DNA from: JBLIAZ01 sp047632015
GTDB taxonomy: Bacteria; Bacteroidota; Bacteroidia; Flavobacteriales_C; GCA-002722245
Length of the DNA stretch: 12,928 nucleotides
Reading direction: 5' to 3'
NCBI GenBank assembly: GCA_047632015.1
Contig: JBLIBC010000044.1
Coordinates: 1 to 12,928 of the forward strand
The notes beneath the pieces were generated by a model. The model had not been told where the DNA came from, did not search any database, and worked only from the letters and a program-made list of their open reading frames with translations. The first letter of the stretch is position 1, and every line of letters begins with the position of its first letter. Positions 1 through 7,283 of this stretch are shown in pieces. The translations under genes and the position numbers were made by a program.

Positions 1-1166
1 TCTCAACAGTAGAACATTTGTTAGCAGCACTTACAGGTTTGGGAATTGACAATTGTGTGATCGAGGTGAACGCTCCTGAGGTTCCAATCATGGATGGAAG
101 TTCCTTACCTTTTATACAGGCCATCAAAAAAGTAGGAGTTAAAGATTTGGGTGTTGAAAAAGATTATTTAGTTATCACGGAGATAATCAAATACACTGAC
201 CCAGAAAACGGAATAGAGTTGATGGCTGTTCCGGATGATCACTATAATGTTGTTTCAATGATTGATTTCAACTCCAAGGTACTTGGGAAGCAGCATGCCA
301 CCTTAGAAAAAATTGAAGATTTTGAAGATGAAGTGTCTGCATGTAGAACTTTTTGTTTTTTACATGAATTGGAACACCTTCTGGATAACAATTTAATTAA
401 AGGAGGTGATTTAGATAATGCTATAGTAGTAGTTGACAAGAAAGTATCTCAAAAAGAGCTAGACAGGTTGTCGACAGTTTTTAATAAGGATAAAGTATTA
501 GTGAAGGAGGAGGGAATCCTTAATAATTTGGAATTGCAGCACGTGAATGAACCTGCAAGACATAAATTACTTGATATAGTTGGAGATTTAACGTTGGTTG
601 GGAAGCCTATAAAAGGAAAGATAATCGCCACAAAACCAGGCCATGGTTCCAATGTAGAATTTGGTAAATTACTTAAACAATTTAACAAGAAAGTCAAGAG
701 CAAATTACCTGATTACGATTTATATAACACGGTTCTTGATGTGGAAGGTATAAAAAAAATACTTCCTCATCGACCACCATTTTTGTTTGTTGATAGGGTC
801 ATTGAATTGACACCTGAAAGGGTTGTTGGTGTAAAAAACGTCAGTGTTAATGAGGATATATTCAGGGGTCACTTCCCTGGGCAACCTATATTTCCAGGAG
901 TACTTCAAGTGGAGGCGATGGCACAAGTTGGTGGGATATTAGTATTAGCTGGGTTAGAGGATCCAGAAAACTATTTAACGTATTTCATGAAGATTGAACA
1001 AGTAAAATTTAGGAAGATGGTACTTCCCGGGGACACCATTGTTTTTGATTTAACGTACGCGTCTCCTTATAGAAGAGGGATTGCACACATGAAAGGTACT
1101 GCTTCAGTAAATGGTCAGGTAGTTGCAGAGGCTGAGATGATGGCGAAAATTCAAAAAATTAAGTAG
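1..1166 (+). CDS. lpxC/fabZ: Bifunctional LpxC deacetylase / FabZ dehydratase, 5' end missing
   Basis: The N-terminal half is UDP-3-O-acyl-GlcNAc deacetylase, the zinc enzyme of the committed step of lipid A synthesis. The C-terminal half is 3-hydroxyacyl-ACP dehydratase. The reading frame is open from base 3 and begins STVEHLLAAL, an internal LpxC motif holding the first zinc-ligand His, so the gene starts before the window and the TTG at 18 is not its start. Counting 387 visible residues from base 3, the LpxC ligands are H5, H187 and D191 (in RHKLLD), with the catalytic-region H214 in KPGHG. These spacings match E. coli H238, D242 and H265. FabZ begins near residue 245 (LPHRPPFLFVDR) and has its catalytic pair at H290 (GHFPGQP) and E304 (VEAMAQ). 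The fusion is well known in Bacteroidota and is not a sequencing artefact. lpxA follows after 20 bases, so the two are probably co-transcribed. Confidence 0.97.
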   Translation, partial: STVEHLLAALTGLGIDNCVIEVNAPEVPIMDGSSLPFIQAIKKVGVKDLGVEKDYLVITEIIKYTDPENGIELMAVPDDHYNVVSMIDFNSKVLGKQHATLEKIEDFEDEVSACRTFCFLHELEHLLDNNLIKGGDLDNAIVVVDKKVSQKELDRLSTVFNKDKVLVKEEGILNNLELQHVNEPARHKLLDIVGDLTLVGKPIKGKIIATKPGHGSNVEFGKLLKQFNKKVKSKLPDYDLYNTVLDVEGIKKILPHRPPFLFVDRVIELTPERVVGVKNVSVNEDIFRGHFPGQPIFPGVLQVEAMAQVGGILVLAGLEDPENYLTYFMKIEQVKFRKMVLPGDTIVFDLTYASPYRRGIAHMKGTASVNGQVVAEAEMMAKIQKIK

Positions 1167-1186
1167 TATTACCAAAAGAAAAAATT

Positions 1187-1975
1187 ATGAATCAACCACT
1201 AGCATACGTACATCCGCAAGCAAAGATTGCGAAGAATGTAGTAATTGAACCTTTTGTGACTATTGATAAAGACGTTGAAATTGGGGAAGGAACTTGGGTC
1301 GCTTCCAATGTAACAATCATGGAAGGTACGAGGATAGGGAAAAATTGCAAAATTTTTCCAGGCGCTGTTATTGGTGCAATTCCTCAGGATTTAAAATTTG
1401 GAGGTGAATACTCTACTGTGGAAATTGGTGACGATGTCACTATCAGGGAATGTGTTACAATCAACAGAGGAACAAAAGACAGGGATAAAACGGTAATTAA
1501 AGACGGTGTTTTGTTAATGGCTTATGTGCACGTTGCACATGATTGTTTAATAGGTGAACATGCTATTTTAGCAAACAGCGTAAATCTTGCGGGCCATGTT
1601 ACAATAGGTGAGTTTGCTATTTTAGGAGGAGGGAGCTTAGTTCATCAATTTGTGACCATAGGAAAGCATGCGATGATTACTGGAGGAGCATTGGTCAGGA
1701 AAGATGTACCGCCTTTCACTAAAGCGGCAAGAGAGCCATTGTCTTACGTGGGAATTAACTCTATTGGTTTACGTAGACGTGGATTTGTGAGTGAAAAGAT
1801 AAACGAGATTCAAGGAATATATCGTCAAATATATTTGAAAGGACAGAACACCTCTCAAGCGATTTCTTTTGTTGAAGCTGAATTAAAGGCGTCAAAAGAA
1901 AGAGATGAAATCATATCATTTGTGCAGGAGTCAAAACGCGGAATTATGAAAGGTTATTTCAGTCCTAAAGGATAG
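1187..1975 (+). CDS. lpxA: Acyl-ACP--UDP-N-acetylglucosamine O-acyltransferase LpxA
   Basis: This cytosolic enzyme does the first step of lipid A synthesis, moving a 3-hydroxyacyl chain from ACP to the 3-OH of UDP-GlcNAc. The 262-residue length is typical. Residues 9-175 show the hexapeptide periodicity of a left-handed beta-helix (repeats such as VVIEPF, VEIGEG, VTIGEF, VTIGKH), followed by a helical C-terminal domain from about 195. H118 in HVAHDC matches the catalytic base of E. coli LpxA (H125). IPQDLKF (65-71) and GGALVRKDVPPF (166-177) are family motifs. The ATG lies in an A-rich leader with no clear Shine-Dalgarno sequence, as is usual in this phylum. Its product is the substrate of LpxC encoded just upstream. 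Confidence 0.98.
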   Translation: MNQPLAYVHPQAKIAKNVVIEPFVTIDKDVEIGEGTWVASNVTIMEGTRIGKNCKIFPGAVIGAIPQDLKFGGEYSTVEIGDDVTIRECVTINRGTKDRDKTVIKDGVLLMAYVHVAHDCLIGEHAILANSVNLAGHVTIGEFAILGGGSLVHQFVTIGKHAMITGGALVRKDVPPFTKAAREPLSYVGINSIGLRRRGFVSEKINEIQGIYRQIYLKGQNTSQAISFVEAELKASKERDEIISFVQESKRGIMKGYFSPKG

Positions 1976-1979
1976 TACT

Positions 1980-2606
1980 TTGAACATCAGTGTAAATAAC
2001 GTAGGAAAACAGTATAATGGGGAGTGGATTTTTAAATCTGTCTCCCTTTCTTTTTCTCATGAGTTTACATATTTGATTACTGGTAGTAATGGTTCTGGTA
2101 AGTCAAGTTTGTTAAAAGTGTTATGCGGTTACAGTGTTCCGTCTCAAGGAAATATAAAATGGGAACCGAGTAAAGGTGTCTGTTTAGAAAACGATATTCA
2201 CGAGAAAATTAGCATTTGCGCACCATTTGTGGAACTATTTTATCAGCACAGCGTGAAGGAAGCAATTGATTTTCATTATACTTTTAAAAAGTCATATGAA
2301 CGATTATCGTCTCAAGACATAATTGAATTTTGCTATTTGACGGGTAGCGAAAACAAACAAATCAGTGAGTTGTCATCAGGGATGAAACAAAGGCTCAAGT
2401 TGGGCCTGAGTTTTTTGAGCGATACTCCCTATTTATTTTTGGATGAGCCCTGTTCTAATTTAGATAATGAAGCCGTTAAATGGTATCAAGAAAATTTAGT
2501 TAAGTATAAAAAAAACAGGTTGGTAATAATTTGTTCTAACAATAAAGAAGAAGAGCATTTTATATGTGATAAAACAATTAACTTAGGAGACTATAAAAAA
2601 CAATAA
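1980..2606 (+). CDS. Small stand-alone ABC transporter ATP-binding protein
   Basis: A 208-residue single ABC ATPase with no transmembrane segment and no permease gene nearby. Walker A is GSNGSGKS (35-42), the signature is LSSGM (131-135), Walker B is YLFLDEP (151-157) and the D-loop is SNLD (159-162). Two switch residues look changed. The Q-loop position, around ISICAP (78-82), has no glutamine. The H-loop position is Asn187 in CSNN rather than His. The start is taken as TTG at 1980, because no ATG lies near the N-terminus and the conserved first strand begins at once (NISVNNVGKQY); AAAGGA eight bases upstream may help. It is 4 bases after lpxA and 2 bases before efp, so it is almost certainly in that operon. 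The partner, and whether it drives transport at all, cannot be told from here. A link to lipopolysaccharide export or to translation is only a guess from position. Confidence 0.88.
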   Translation: MNISVNNVGKQYNGEWIFKSVSLSFSHEFTYLITGSNGSGKSSLLKVLCGYSVPSQGNIKWEPSKGVCLENDIHEKISICAPFVELFYQHSVKEAIDFHYTFKKSYERLSSQDIIEFCYLTGSENKQISELSSGMKQRLKLGLSFLSDTPYLFLDEPCSNLDNEAVKWYQENLVKYKKNRLVIICSNNKEEEHFICDKTINLGDYKKQ

Positions 2607-2608
2607 TC

Positions 2609-3175
2609 ATGGCAGACACATCAGATTTCCGAAATGGATTATGTCTAGAGAAAGACGGTAAATTATTTCAAATAGTAGAATTTCAACACGTAAAACCGGG
2701 AAAAGGACCTGCTTTTGTGAGGACAAAGTTAAGAAACTTAGACAACGGAAGGTTGGTTGATCATACATGGACAGCAGGTATTAAAATTACGCCGGTTCGA
2801 ATTGAAAGAAGAAAATATCAATATTTGTACAACGATGACATGGGTTATCACATCATGCATACAGAAACATTTGAGCAAGTTGCTGTACAGAAAACGTTGA
2901 TAGATTCTCCACAATTTTTGAAAGAGGGAATGGAAGTTGAAGCAATGGTAAAGGCAGATGACGAGACATTTTTAGGTGTTGAATTACCAGCATTTATTGA
3001 GGCTGAAATTACTTATACAGAACCAGGAGTAAAAGGGAACACTGCAACTAACGCAATGAAACCAGCTACAATTGAAACTGGAGCTGAAATCAAGGTGCCG
3101 CTATTCATTAACATGGGAGATAAAATCAAGGTGGATACCAGGACCAAGGAGTATTCTGAAAGGGTTAAAGGGTAA
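2609..3175 (+). CDS. efp: Translation elongation factor P
   Basis: EF-P binds between the ribosomal P and E sites and restarts ribosomes stalled on consecutive prolines. The 188-residue length is standard. The N-terminal KOW-like domain carries the loop VKPGKGPAFVRTK with Lys32 at its tip, the position of the modified Lys34 of E. coli. The two OB domains follow, and the C-terminal family motif appears as GDKIKVDTRTKEYSERV (170-186). No EpmA, EpmB or EarP modification gene is in the window, so how or whether Lys32 is modified is unknown. The gene starts 2 bases after the ABC ATPase stop and is last in the operon. The large hairpin at 3190-3247 follows 14 bases after its stop. Confidence 0.98.
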   Translation: MADTSDFRNGLCLEKDGKLFQIVEFQHVKPGKGPAFVRTKLRNLDNGRLVDHTWTAGIKITPVRIERRKYQYLYNDDMGYHIMHTETFEQVAVQKTLIDSPQFLKEGMEVEAMVKADDETFLGVELPAFIEAEITYTEPGVKGNTATNAMKPATIETGAEIKVPLFINMGDKIKVDTRTKEYSERVKG

Positions 3176-3189
3176 TCGAATACATTGGT

Positions 3190-3247
3190 ATTACACTTTT
3201 CTAATAAATTAAACCCTTATGGGTTTAATTTATTAGAAAAGTGTAAT
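3190..3247. terminator. Bidirectional terminator: perfect 27-bp stem, 4-base loop
   Basis: Bases 3190-3216 and 3221-3247 are exact reverse complements around the loop TTAT. The GC-rich core AAACCC/GGGTTT at the tip is followed on both strands by an AT-rich arm, so a shorter core hairpin followed by TTTAATTTATT could also end transcription. It lies between the converging efp and S41 protease genes and would serve both. The right arm encodes the last nine or so residues of the protease, and that gene's TAA stop lies in the loop. Termination activity is inferred from structure and position. Confidence 0.85.
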
Positions 3248-4833
3248 TCAACTGCTTTCAATATTTCAGGATCTGATTGGAAATGTGAATAATGTTGCCC
3301 TAGCTCGTTGAATTTTAACTGGAGTATTTTATTAATAAGAATAGGCTCAACTCGATTCTTTAATAGGTTAATGTTCCGCCTTTCAGTTCCGAAGAAAAAC
3401 TCGTGGGCTTGAACATAGGAAGTAAATTTGTTCCACATCATATCTTTTTCCTTTAAAATAAAATAAGATTGTGATAAGTCTTTGTCTTGTAGCAACTCCT
3501 TCCAGTATTTTAAATTTTGTAAAAGGAAATGCTCTACCAATTGTTTGTTTAGAATTTGAATTGCCAAATCACTAAACGAACTAGTATCAGTTGGAATAAA
3601 AATATCAGGTACAATTCCTCCTCCACCGTACACTAACTTTCCTTTTGTAGTGTAAAACTTCAGACTGTCTGCAACTGGAATACTATCAGCTGTACTTAGT
3701 TCCCCGTTGATGCCCCTGTTGTAGCTCTCTTGATTATATTCATCATTTCCATGTTCATACGAGCGCTGAATACATCTTCCAGACGGAGTGTAATAACGAG
3801 CAATGGTGAGCCTTAACGCGGAGCCATCTGCAAGCATGAATGGCCTTTGAACTAATCCTTTGCCAAAACTCCTTCTACCGATAATCGTACCCCGGTCATT
3901 GTCTTGAATTGCTCCGGCTAAAATTTCGCTTGCGCTCGCACTATTTTCATTTATTAGCACATAAATTGGATAGTCCGCCAATTTTCCTTTCAACCTGCTT
4001 TTTTCTTCTTCGTTTTCGAGCCTTCCTTTTGTATATACGATTAGTTTGTTTTTATCAAGTAAGCTCTCACAGACCTCGACCACTGAACTCATCAATCCAC
4101 CTGGGTTATCACGCACATCAATGATAAAACTTTTCACATCTTGTTTTAGTAATACTGCTACAGCCTCTTCGAATTCTCTATTGGTTCTTTTAGAAAATCT
4201 GGATATTTTAATGTACCCTATTTCATTTTTAATAACGGTAAAAACATCAACACTATTTAATGGGATTTCCCCCCTGGTAATCGTTGTTTGCACAATCTTA
4301 TTATCACGCAAAAAGTTAACTTTTACTTCAGTGCCTTTTTCTCCTTTCAAATGTTTCATGGCCAATTGACTAGTTACACTGTCTCCGGTAAACCCGCCGC
4401 CATTAACTGCAATAATTTTGTCTCCTGTTTGAATGCCTATCTTGAACGAAGGACCACCTTCAATCGCCCTCATAATCACAATGGTGTCATCAATTATTTT
4501 AAATTCCACGCCAATTCCACTGAAATTTCCATTTAGTCGGTCATCCTCCGAGGACATGTTTTCCTTGGATAAATAATAAGAATGAGGATCTAAATTTTTC
4601 AGCAAACTTACAATTGTTTTTTCTTCCAAATTTCTTGTGTCTACGCTATCCACGTAATACTCATTTACCTTTTTTAATATATCATATAGCTTTCCCTTAC
4701 CGGTTTCAGCATTTGAAAATCCCAACTGATACGATTGACTTTGATATAGCTTTTTACCACCTAATAAACCAATAACAATACACAATGCGTAAATTAATGG
4801 CTGAGCAGGCTTACTTGAAAAAAACTTTTTCAT
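3217..4833 (-). CDS. Membrane-anchored S41 (CtpA/Prc-type) PDZ serine protease
   Basis: A carboxy-terminal processing protease, probably acting in the periplasm on envelope proteins. The start is taken as the ATG at 4833, giving 538 residues (MKKFFSSKP); a TTG at 4842 would add three. A hydrophobic segment at about residues 12-27 (LIYALCIVIGLLGG) after a basic N-terminus is a signal anchor, or an uncleaved signal. The PDZ domain covers about 100-185, with GIGVEF at its start and GDKIIAVNG inside. The S41 core runs from about 205 to 415. The Ser-Lys dyad is S300 in NENSASASE and K325 in RRSFGKG, 25 residues apart as in E. coli Prc (S430/K455). D311 in AIQD matches Prc D441. A further 120 or so residues of helical C-terminal region follow, common in Bacteroidota members. 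It is last in its operon, 21 bases after the deaminase gene. The substrate is unknown. Confidence 0.94.
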   Translation of the reverse strand: MKKFFSSKPAQPLIYALCIVIGLLGGKKLYQSQSYQLGFSNAETGKGKLYDILKKVNEYYVDSVDTRNLEEKTIVSLLKNLDPHSYYLSKENMSSEDDRLNGNFSGIGVEFKIIDDTIVIMRAIEGGPSFKIGIQTGDKIIAVNGGGFTGDSVTSQLAMKHLKGEKGTEVKVNFLRDNKIVQTTITRGEIPLNSVDVFTVIKNEIGYIKISRFSKRTNREFEEAVAVLLKQDVKSFIIDVRDNPGGLMSSVVEVCESLLDKNKLIVYTKGRLENEEEKSRLKGKLADYPIYVLINENSASASEILAGAIQDNDRGTIIGRRSFGKGLVQRPFMLADGSALRLTIARYYTPSGRCIQRSYEHGNDEYNQESYNRGINGELSTADSIPVADSLKFYTTKGKLVYGGGGIVPDIFIPTDTSSFSDLAIQILNKQLVEHFLLQNLKYWKELLQDKDLSQSYFILKEKDMMWNKFTSYVQAHEFFFGTERRNINLLKNRVEPILINKILQLKFNELGQHYSHFQSDPEILKAVELHFSNKLNP

Positions 4834-4854
4834 AAGGTTCAAATAAGGCTATGA

Positions 4855-5295
4855 TTAGTTGGTGATATCTTCTATCAATTTCACCTCCACACCTGCTTGT
4901 TTTAAAAAGTCAATGCCTGAGCTGTCTTTGTACCCTTTCATAAAGATTACCCTTGTAATTCCAGCTTGAAGCACCAACTTGCTGCATTCTTTGCAGGGTG
5001 AAAGAGTAATGTACAAAGTGCTTCCCTGTCCACTGTTATGTGATCGAGATAATTTCAGAATAGCATTTGCTTCGGCATGAAGCACATACCACTCCGTTTC
5101 GCCTTGATCATTTTCACAACAATTGTCAAATCCTGTCGGTGTTCCATTATAACCATCCGAAATGATAATACCATCTTTAACTATGATAGCTCCAACTTGT
5201 TTTCTTGTACAGTGACTTAATTTTGCCCATTCACGGGCCATACGTAGGTATGCTTTGTCGTAACGGTGTTGTTTTTCTGGGTTTAGTGTTGCCAT
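4855..5295 (-). CDS. Zinc deaminase of the dCMP deaminase / ComEB family
   Basis: Cytosolic cytidine deaminase-fold enzyme that probably turns dCMP into dUMP, feeding thymidylate synthesis. It has 146 residues. The zinc site is complete: H73-A-E75 (VLHAEANAI) and P100-C101-x-x-C104 (LSPCKEC), with E75 as the proton shuttle. NGTPTGFDNCCE (50-61) and the following E-x-x-W-Y-V-L-H stretch are characteristic of dCMP deaminases rather than of cytidine or tRNA-adenosine deaminases. The ATG at 5295 is 2 bases after the hflX stop, so translation is probably coupled. Thymidine kinase, which also feeds dTMP, is encoded in another operon of this window. Genuine specificity for dCMP is a family inference. 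Confidence 0.93.
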   Translation of the reverse strand: MATLNPEKQHRYDKAYLRMAREWAKLSHCTRKQVGAIIVKDGIIISDGYNGTPTGFDNCCENDQGETEWYVLHAEANAILKLSRSHNSGQGSTLYITLSPCKECSKLVLQAGITRVIFMKGYKDSSGIDFLKQAGVEVKLIEDITN

Positions 5296-5297
5296 GG

Positions 5298-6524
5298 TTA
5301 AGAATAACTTTCAGGATCTGGATATAAAAAATCGTTGTAGGGATATCGTTTGATGTGTAAAGCTCTAACACGTTTATATATGTGTGCTCTAAACTCTGCC
5401 CAGTTTTCTTTTTCTTGAGCTGAAATGAACAAGCATTCAGTATCTTGTTTTGCCATCCATGTAGATTTCAATTCATTAAGACTGATATTTTCTCTTGTCG
5501 CTGGAGTTAGGTCGTCAGCTTCTTTTTCATCCCAAGTGTATGCATCAATCTTATTAAAGACTAAGATCGTTGGCTTGTCTGCTGATTCAATTTCGGTTAA
5601 AGTTTGATTCACCACTTTTATGTGGTCTTCAAAAGCAGGGTGTGAAATATCTACGACATGGATCAACAAATCTGCCTCACGAACCTCGTCTAAAGTCGAT
5701 TTAAATGATTCCACTAAACCGTGCGGAAGTTTACGAATAAACCCAACAGTGTCTGATAATAAAAAAGGTAAATTCTCCACAACAACCTTTCTCACCGTGG
5801 TGTCAAGGGTTGCGAAAAGTTTGTTTTCAGCTAGTATATTCGTTTTGGCAATGGTATTTAATATCGTTGATTTACCAACATTAGTGTAGCCAATCAAGGC
5901 GACACGAATCATTTGCGCACGGTTACTTCGTTGTGTGCTTTTTTGAGTGTTTATTTTCTTGAGACGGTGCTGCAGTTTTGAAATCTTGTCGTGAACAATC
6001 CTTCTGTCAGTTTCAATTTCCGTTTCACCCGGCCCCTTCATTCCTACACCACCTTTTTGACGAGAAAGGTGTGTCCATAAGTTTGTCAGCCTAGGCAGTA
6101 AGTATTGGTACTGCGCAAGTTCTACCTGTGTTTTGGCATGAGCTGTTTGCGCTCGGCTTGCAAAAATGTCGAGAATTAAATTGTTCCTGTCCAATACCTT
6201 AACCTCTAATAATTCTTCAATATTCCTTAGTTGCGACGGGCTTAATTCGTCATCAAAAATAACCATGTCAATTTCTTCGTCCTTCACGTAAATGACCAGC
6301 TCTTCCATTTTTCCTTTTCCTAAAAAGGTTTTGGAATGTGGCTGATCCAATTTTTGAACTACTTGTTTTACCGGAATAGCACCAGCAGTTTCGGTTAAAA
6401 AAGCCAACTCATCTAAGTGCTCTTTCACCATCTCTGGTTTCTGTCCCTGTGTGATGATACCTACTAAAACAGCTTTTTCTTGAACGTTTTTAGATAAGTC
6501 ATGTATTTGTTTTCCTTTCTTCAT
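5298..6524 (-). CDS. hflX: Ribosome-associated GTPase HflX
   Basis: HflX is a GTPase that binds 50S and 70S ribosomes and splits stalled or hibernating ribosomes after stress. The 408-residue protein has the HflX N-terminal domain (SKTFLGKGKMEEL at 64-76; DDELSPSQLRNIEE at 91-104; DRNNLILDIFA at 112-122), the glycine-rich linker GGVGMKGPGETEIETDRR (158-175) and a helical stretch to about 200. The G domain then has G1 GYTNVGKS (212-219), G3 DTVG (258-261), G4 NKID (324-327) and G5 SAQ (368-370). The tail from 385 is short and basic to aromatic. An unusually strong Shine-Dalgarno sequence precedes the ATG. The gene is 24 bases after the cytochrome gene and 2 bases before the deaminase gene. Confidence 0.97.
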   Translation of the reverse strand: MKKGKQIHDLSKNVQEKAVLVGIITQGQKPEMVKEHLDELAFLTETAGAIPVKQVVQKLDQPHSKTFLGKGKMEELVIYVKDEEIDMVIFDDELSPSQLRNIEELLEVKVLDRNNLILDIFASRAQTAHAKTQVELAQYQYLLPRLTNLWTHLSRQKGGVGMKGPGETEIETDRRIVHDKISKLQHRLKKINTQKSTQRSNRAQMIRVALIGYTNVGKSTILNTIAKTNILAENKLFATLDTTVRKVVVENLPFLLSDTVGFIRKLPHGLVESFKSTLDEVREADLLIHVVDISHPAFEDHIKVVNQTLTEIESADKPTILVFNKIDAYTWDEKEADDLTPATRENISLNELKSTWMAKQDTECLFISAQEKENWAEFRAHIYKRVRALHIKRYPYNDFLYPDPESYS

Positions 6525-6530
6525 AAGTAA

Positions 6531-6542
6531 TCCTCCCTCCTT
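6531..6542 (-). promoter_or_regulatory. Strong Shine-Dalgarno sequence of hflX
   Basis: On the minus strand the bases before hflX read AAGGAGGGAGGA, ending 6 bases before the ATG. This is close to a full complement of the 16S rRNA 3' end. No other gene in the window has anything comparable; most have A-rich leaders, as usual in Bacteroidota. It fixes the hflX start. Confidence 0.75.
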
Positions 6543-6548
6543 ATCAGT

Positions 6549-7169
6549 TTATTCTTGTAAACTTTTTACAAAAATTGAAATCCCTTGCAACTCATTCTTG
6601 TTTAAGGTGTTAAATGGAGGCATTATTTTACTACCTAGTGAAACCATTTCAATAATTTGTTTTTCATTGAGTGTACTGATAGCTAAATCACTTGCTCCTC
6701 CTAATTTTTTACTTCCATTATCACCATGACACTGTACGCAGTTCAATTCATACAATGTCTCTCCGTGAGACAACGTCCCTGCCTGATCAACTGGCACTTC
6801 AATGGTAGTAACTACAGCTTTTTTTGACGCCATTTCGGCAAGCCCGTAAGTCATTATAAATAAGAAAGTTCCCAGCAATGCGGGGATGTTTGCTTGTTTT
6901 TTAAATCCAATAATAGTCAAAGGAATAGCGACTAAAATCAAACCTAACTTTACCCAGAATAACATGTGAAATCCTCCATCCTTTATCACAAGTAAAGTAA
7001 TTCCAGAAACTAAAAATAAAATTGTAACAATTATTTCCGGAAGTTTAGTTTTTGCCCGGTATTTTTCAAATTTTTCAGAGTCAACGAAAAGTAAAATGGT
7101 TTTAATCAGTGTGGTTAGTACAAATGTCAATACCAACAACACATGTAAAATTTTGAGCTTTTCGAACAT
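6549..7169 (-). CDS. Membrane protein with four helices and a C-terminal cytochrome c domain
   Basis: A 206-residue protein with four predicted membrane helices, roughly residues 7-28, 46-63, 69-88 and 95-112, then a class I cytochrome c domain from about 130. Heme attaches covalently at C144-V-Q-C147-H148, and M183 in KIMPPF is the likely second axial ligand. The heme domain should face the periplasm, which suits four helices with both termini outside. The membrane part resembles the SirB-type four-helix module, judged from its layout only. A role as a membrane-tethered electron carrier in respiration is inferred. It lies between the sigma factor and hflX, 24 bases before the latter. No oxidase or cytochrome maturation gene is nearby, so its partner cannot be named. 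Confidence 0.88.
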   Translation of the reverse strand: MFEKLKILHVLLVLTFVLTTLIKTILLFVDSEKFEKYRAKTKLPEIIVTILFLVSGITLLVIKDGGFHMLFWVKLGLILVAIPLTIIGFKKQANIPALLGTFLFIMTYGLAEMASKKAVVTTIEVPVDQAGTLSHGETLYELNCVQCHGDNGSKKLGGASDLAISTLNEKQIIEMVSLGSKIMPPFNTLNKNELQGISIFVKSLQE

Positions 7170-7218
7170 AATTATTTTGCATGAATGAGTAGTAAAGATA
7201 AAGGATTTGTTGTGAGCA

Positions 7219-7243
7219 CCGTTCTACAGAACGGGTTTTTTTT
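7219..7243 (+). terminator. Intrinsic terminator-like hairpin with T8 tract, plus-strand orientation
   Basis: CCGTTC (7219-7224), loop TACA, GAACGG (7229-7234), then G and eight T (7236-7243) make a textbook rho-independent terminator for transcription on the plus strand. Both neighbouring genes are on the minus strand, where the hairpin is preceded by eight A and followed by no T tract. It lies in the 114-base gap between the sigma factor gene and the cytochrome gene. It may end an unannotated antisense or small RNA, or attenuate weakly in the minus direction. Confidence 0.45.
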
Positions 7244-7283
7244 AGGATGATTTTAAGGGTTTTATTGAGGCAAGAAAATGACG

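Noticed and set aside
18..20. TTG at 18 as the start of the lpxC-fabZ gene
   Set aside because: The frame is open to base 3 and the codons before it encode STVEH, part of the LpxC zinc-site motif, so the gene begins outside the window.
449..703. Minus-strand open frame inside lpxC
   Set aside because: It lies fully opposite a strongly conserved gene and its translation has no recognisable features. The same applies to open frames opposite the S41 protease (3909-4536), hflX (5425-5889), rpoD (7495-7713), ruvB (11048-11371) and tdk (12115-12341).
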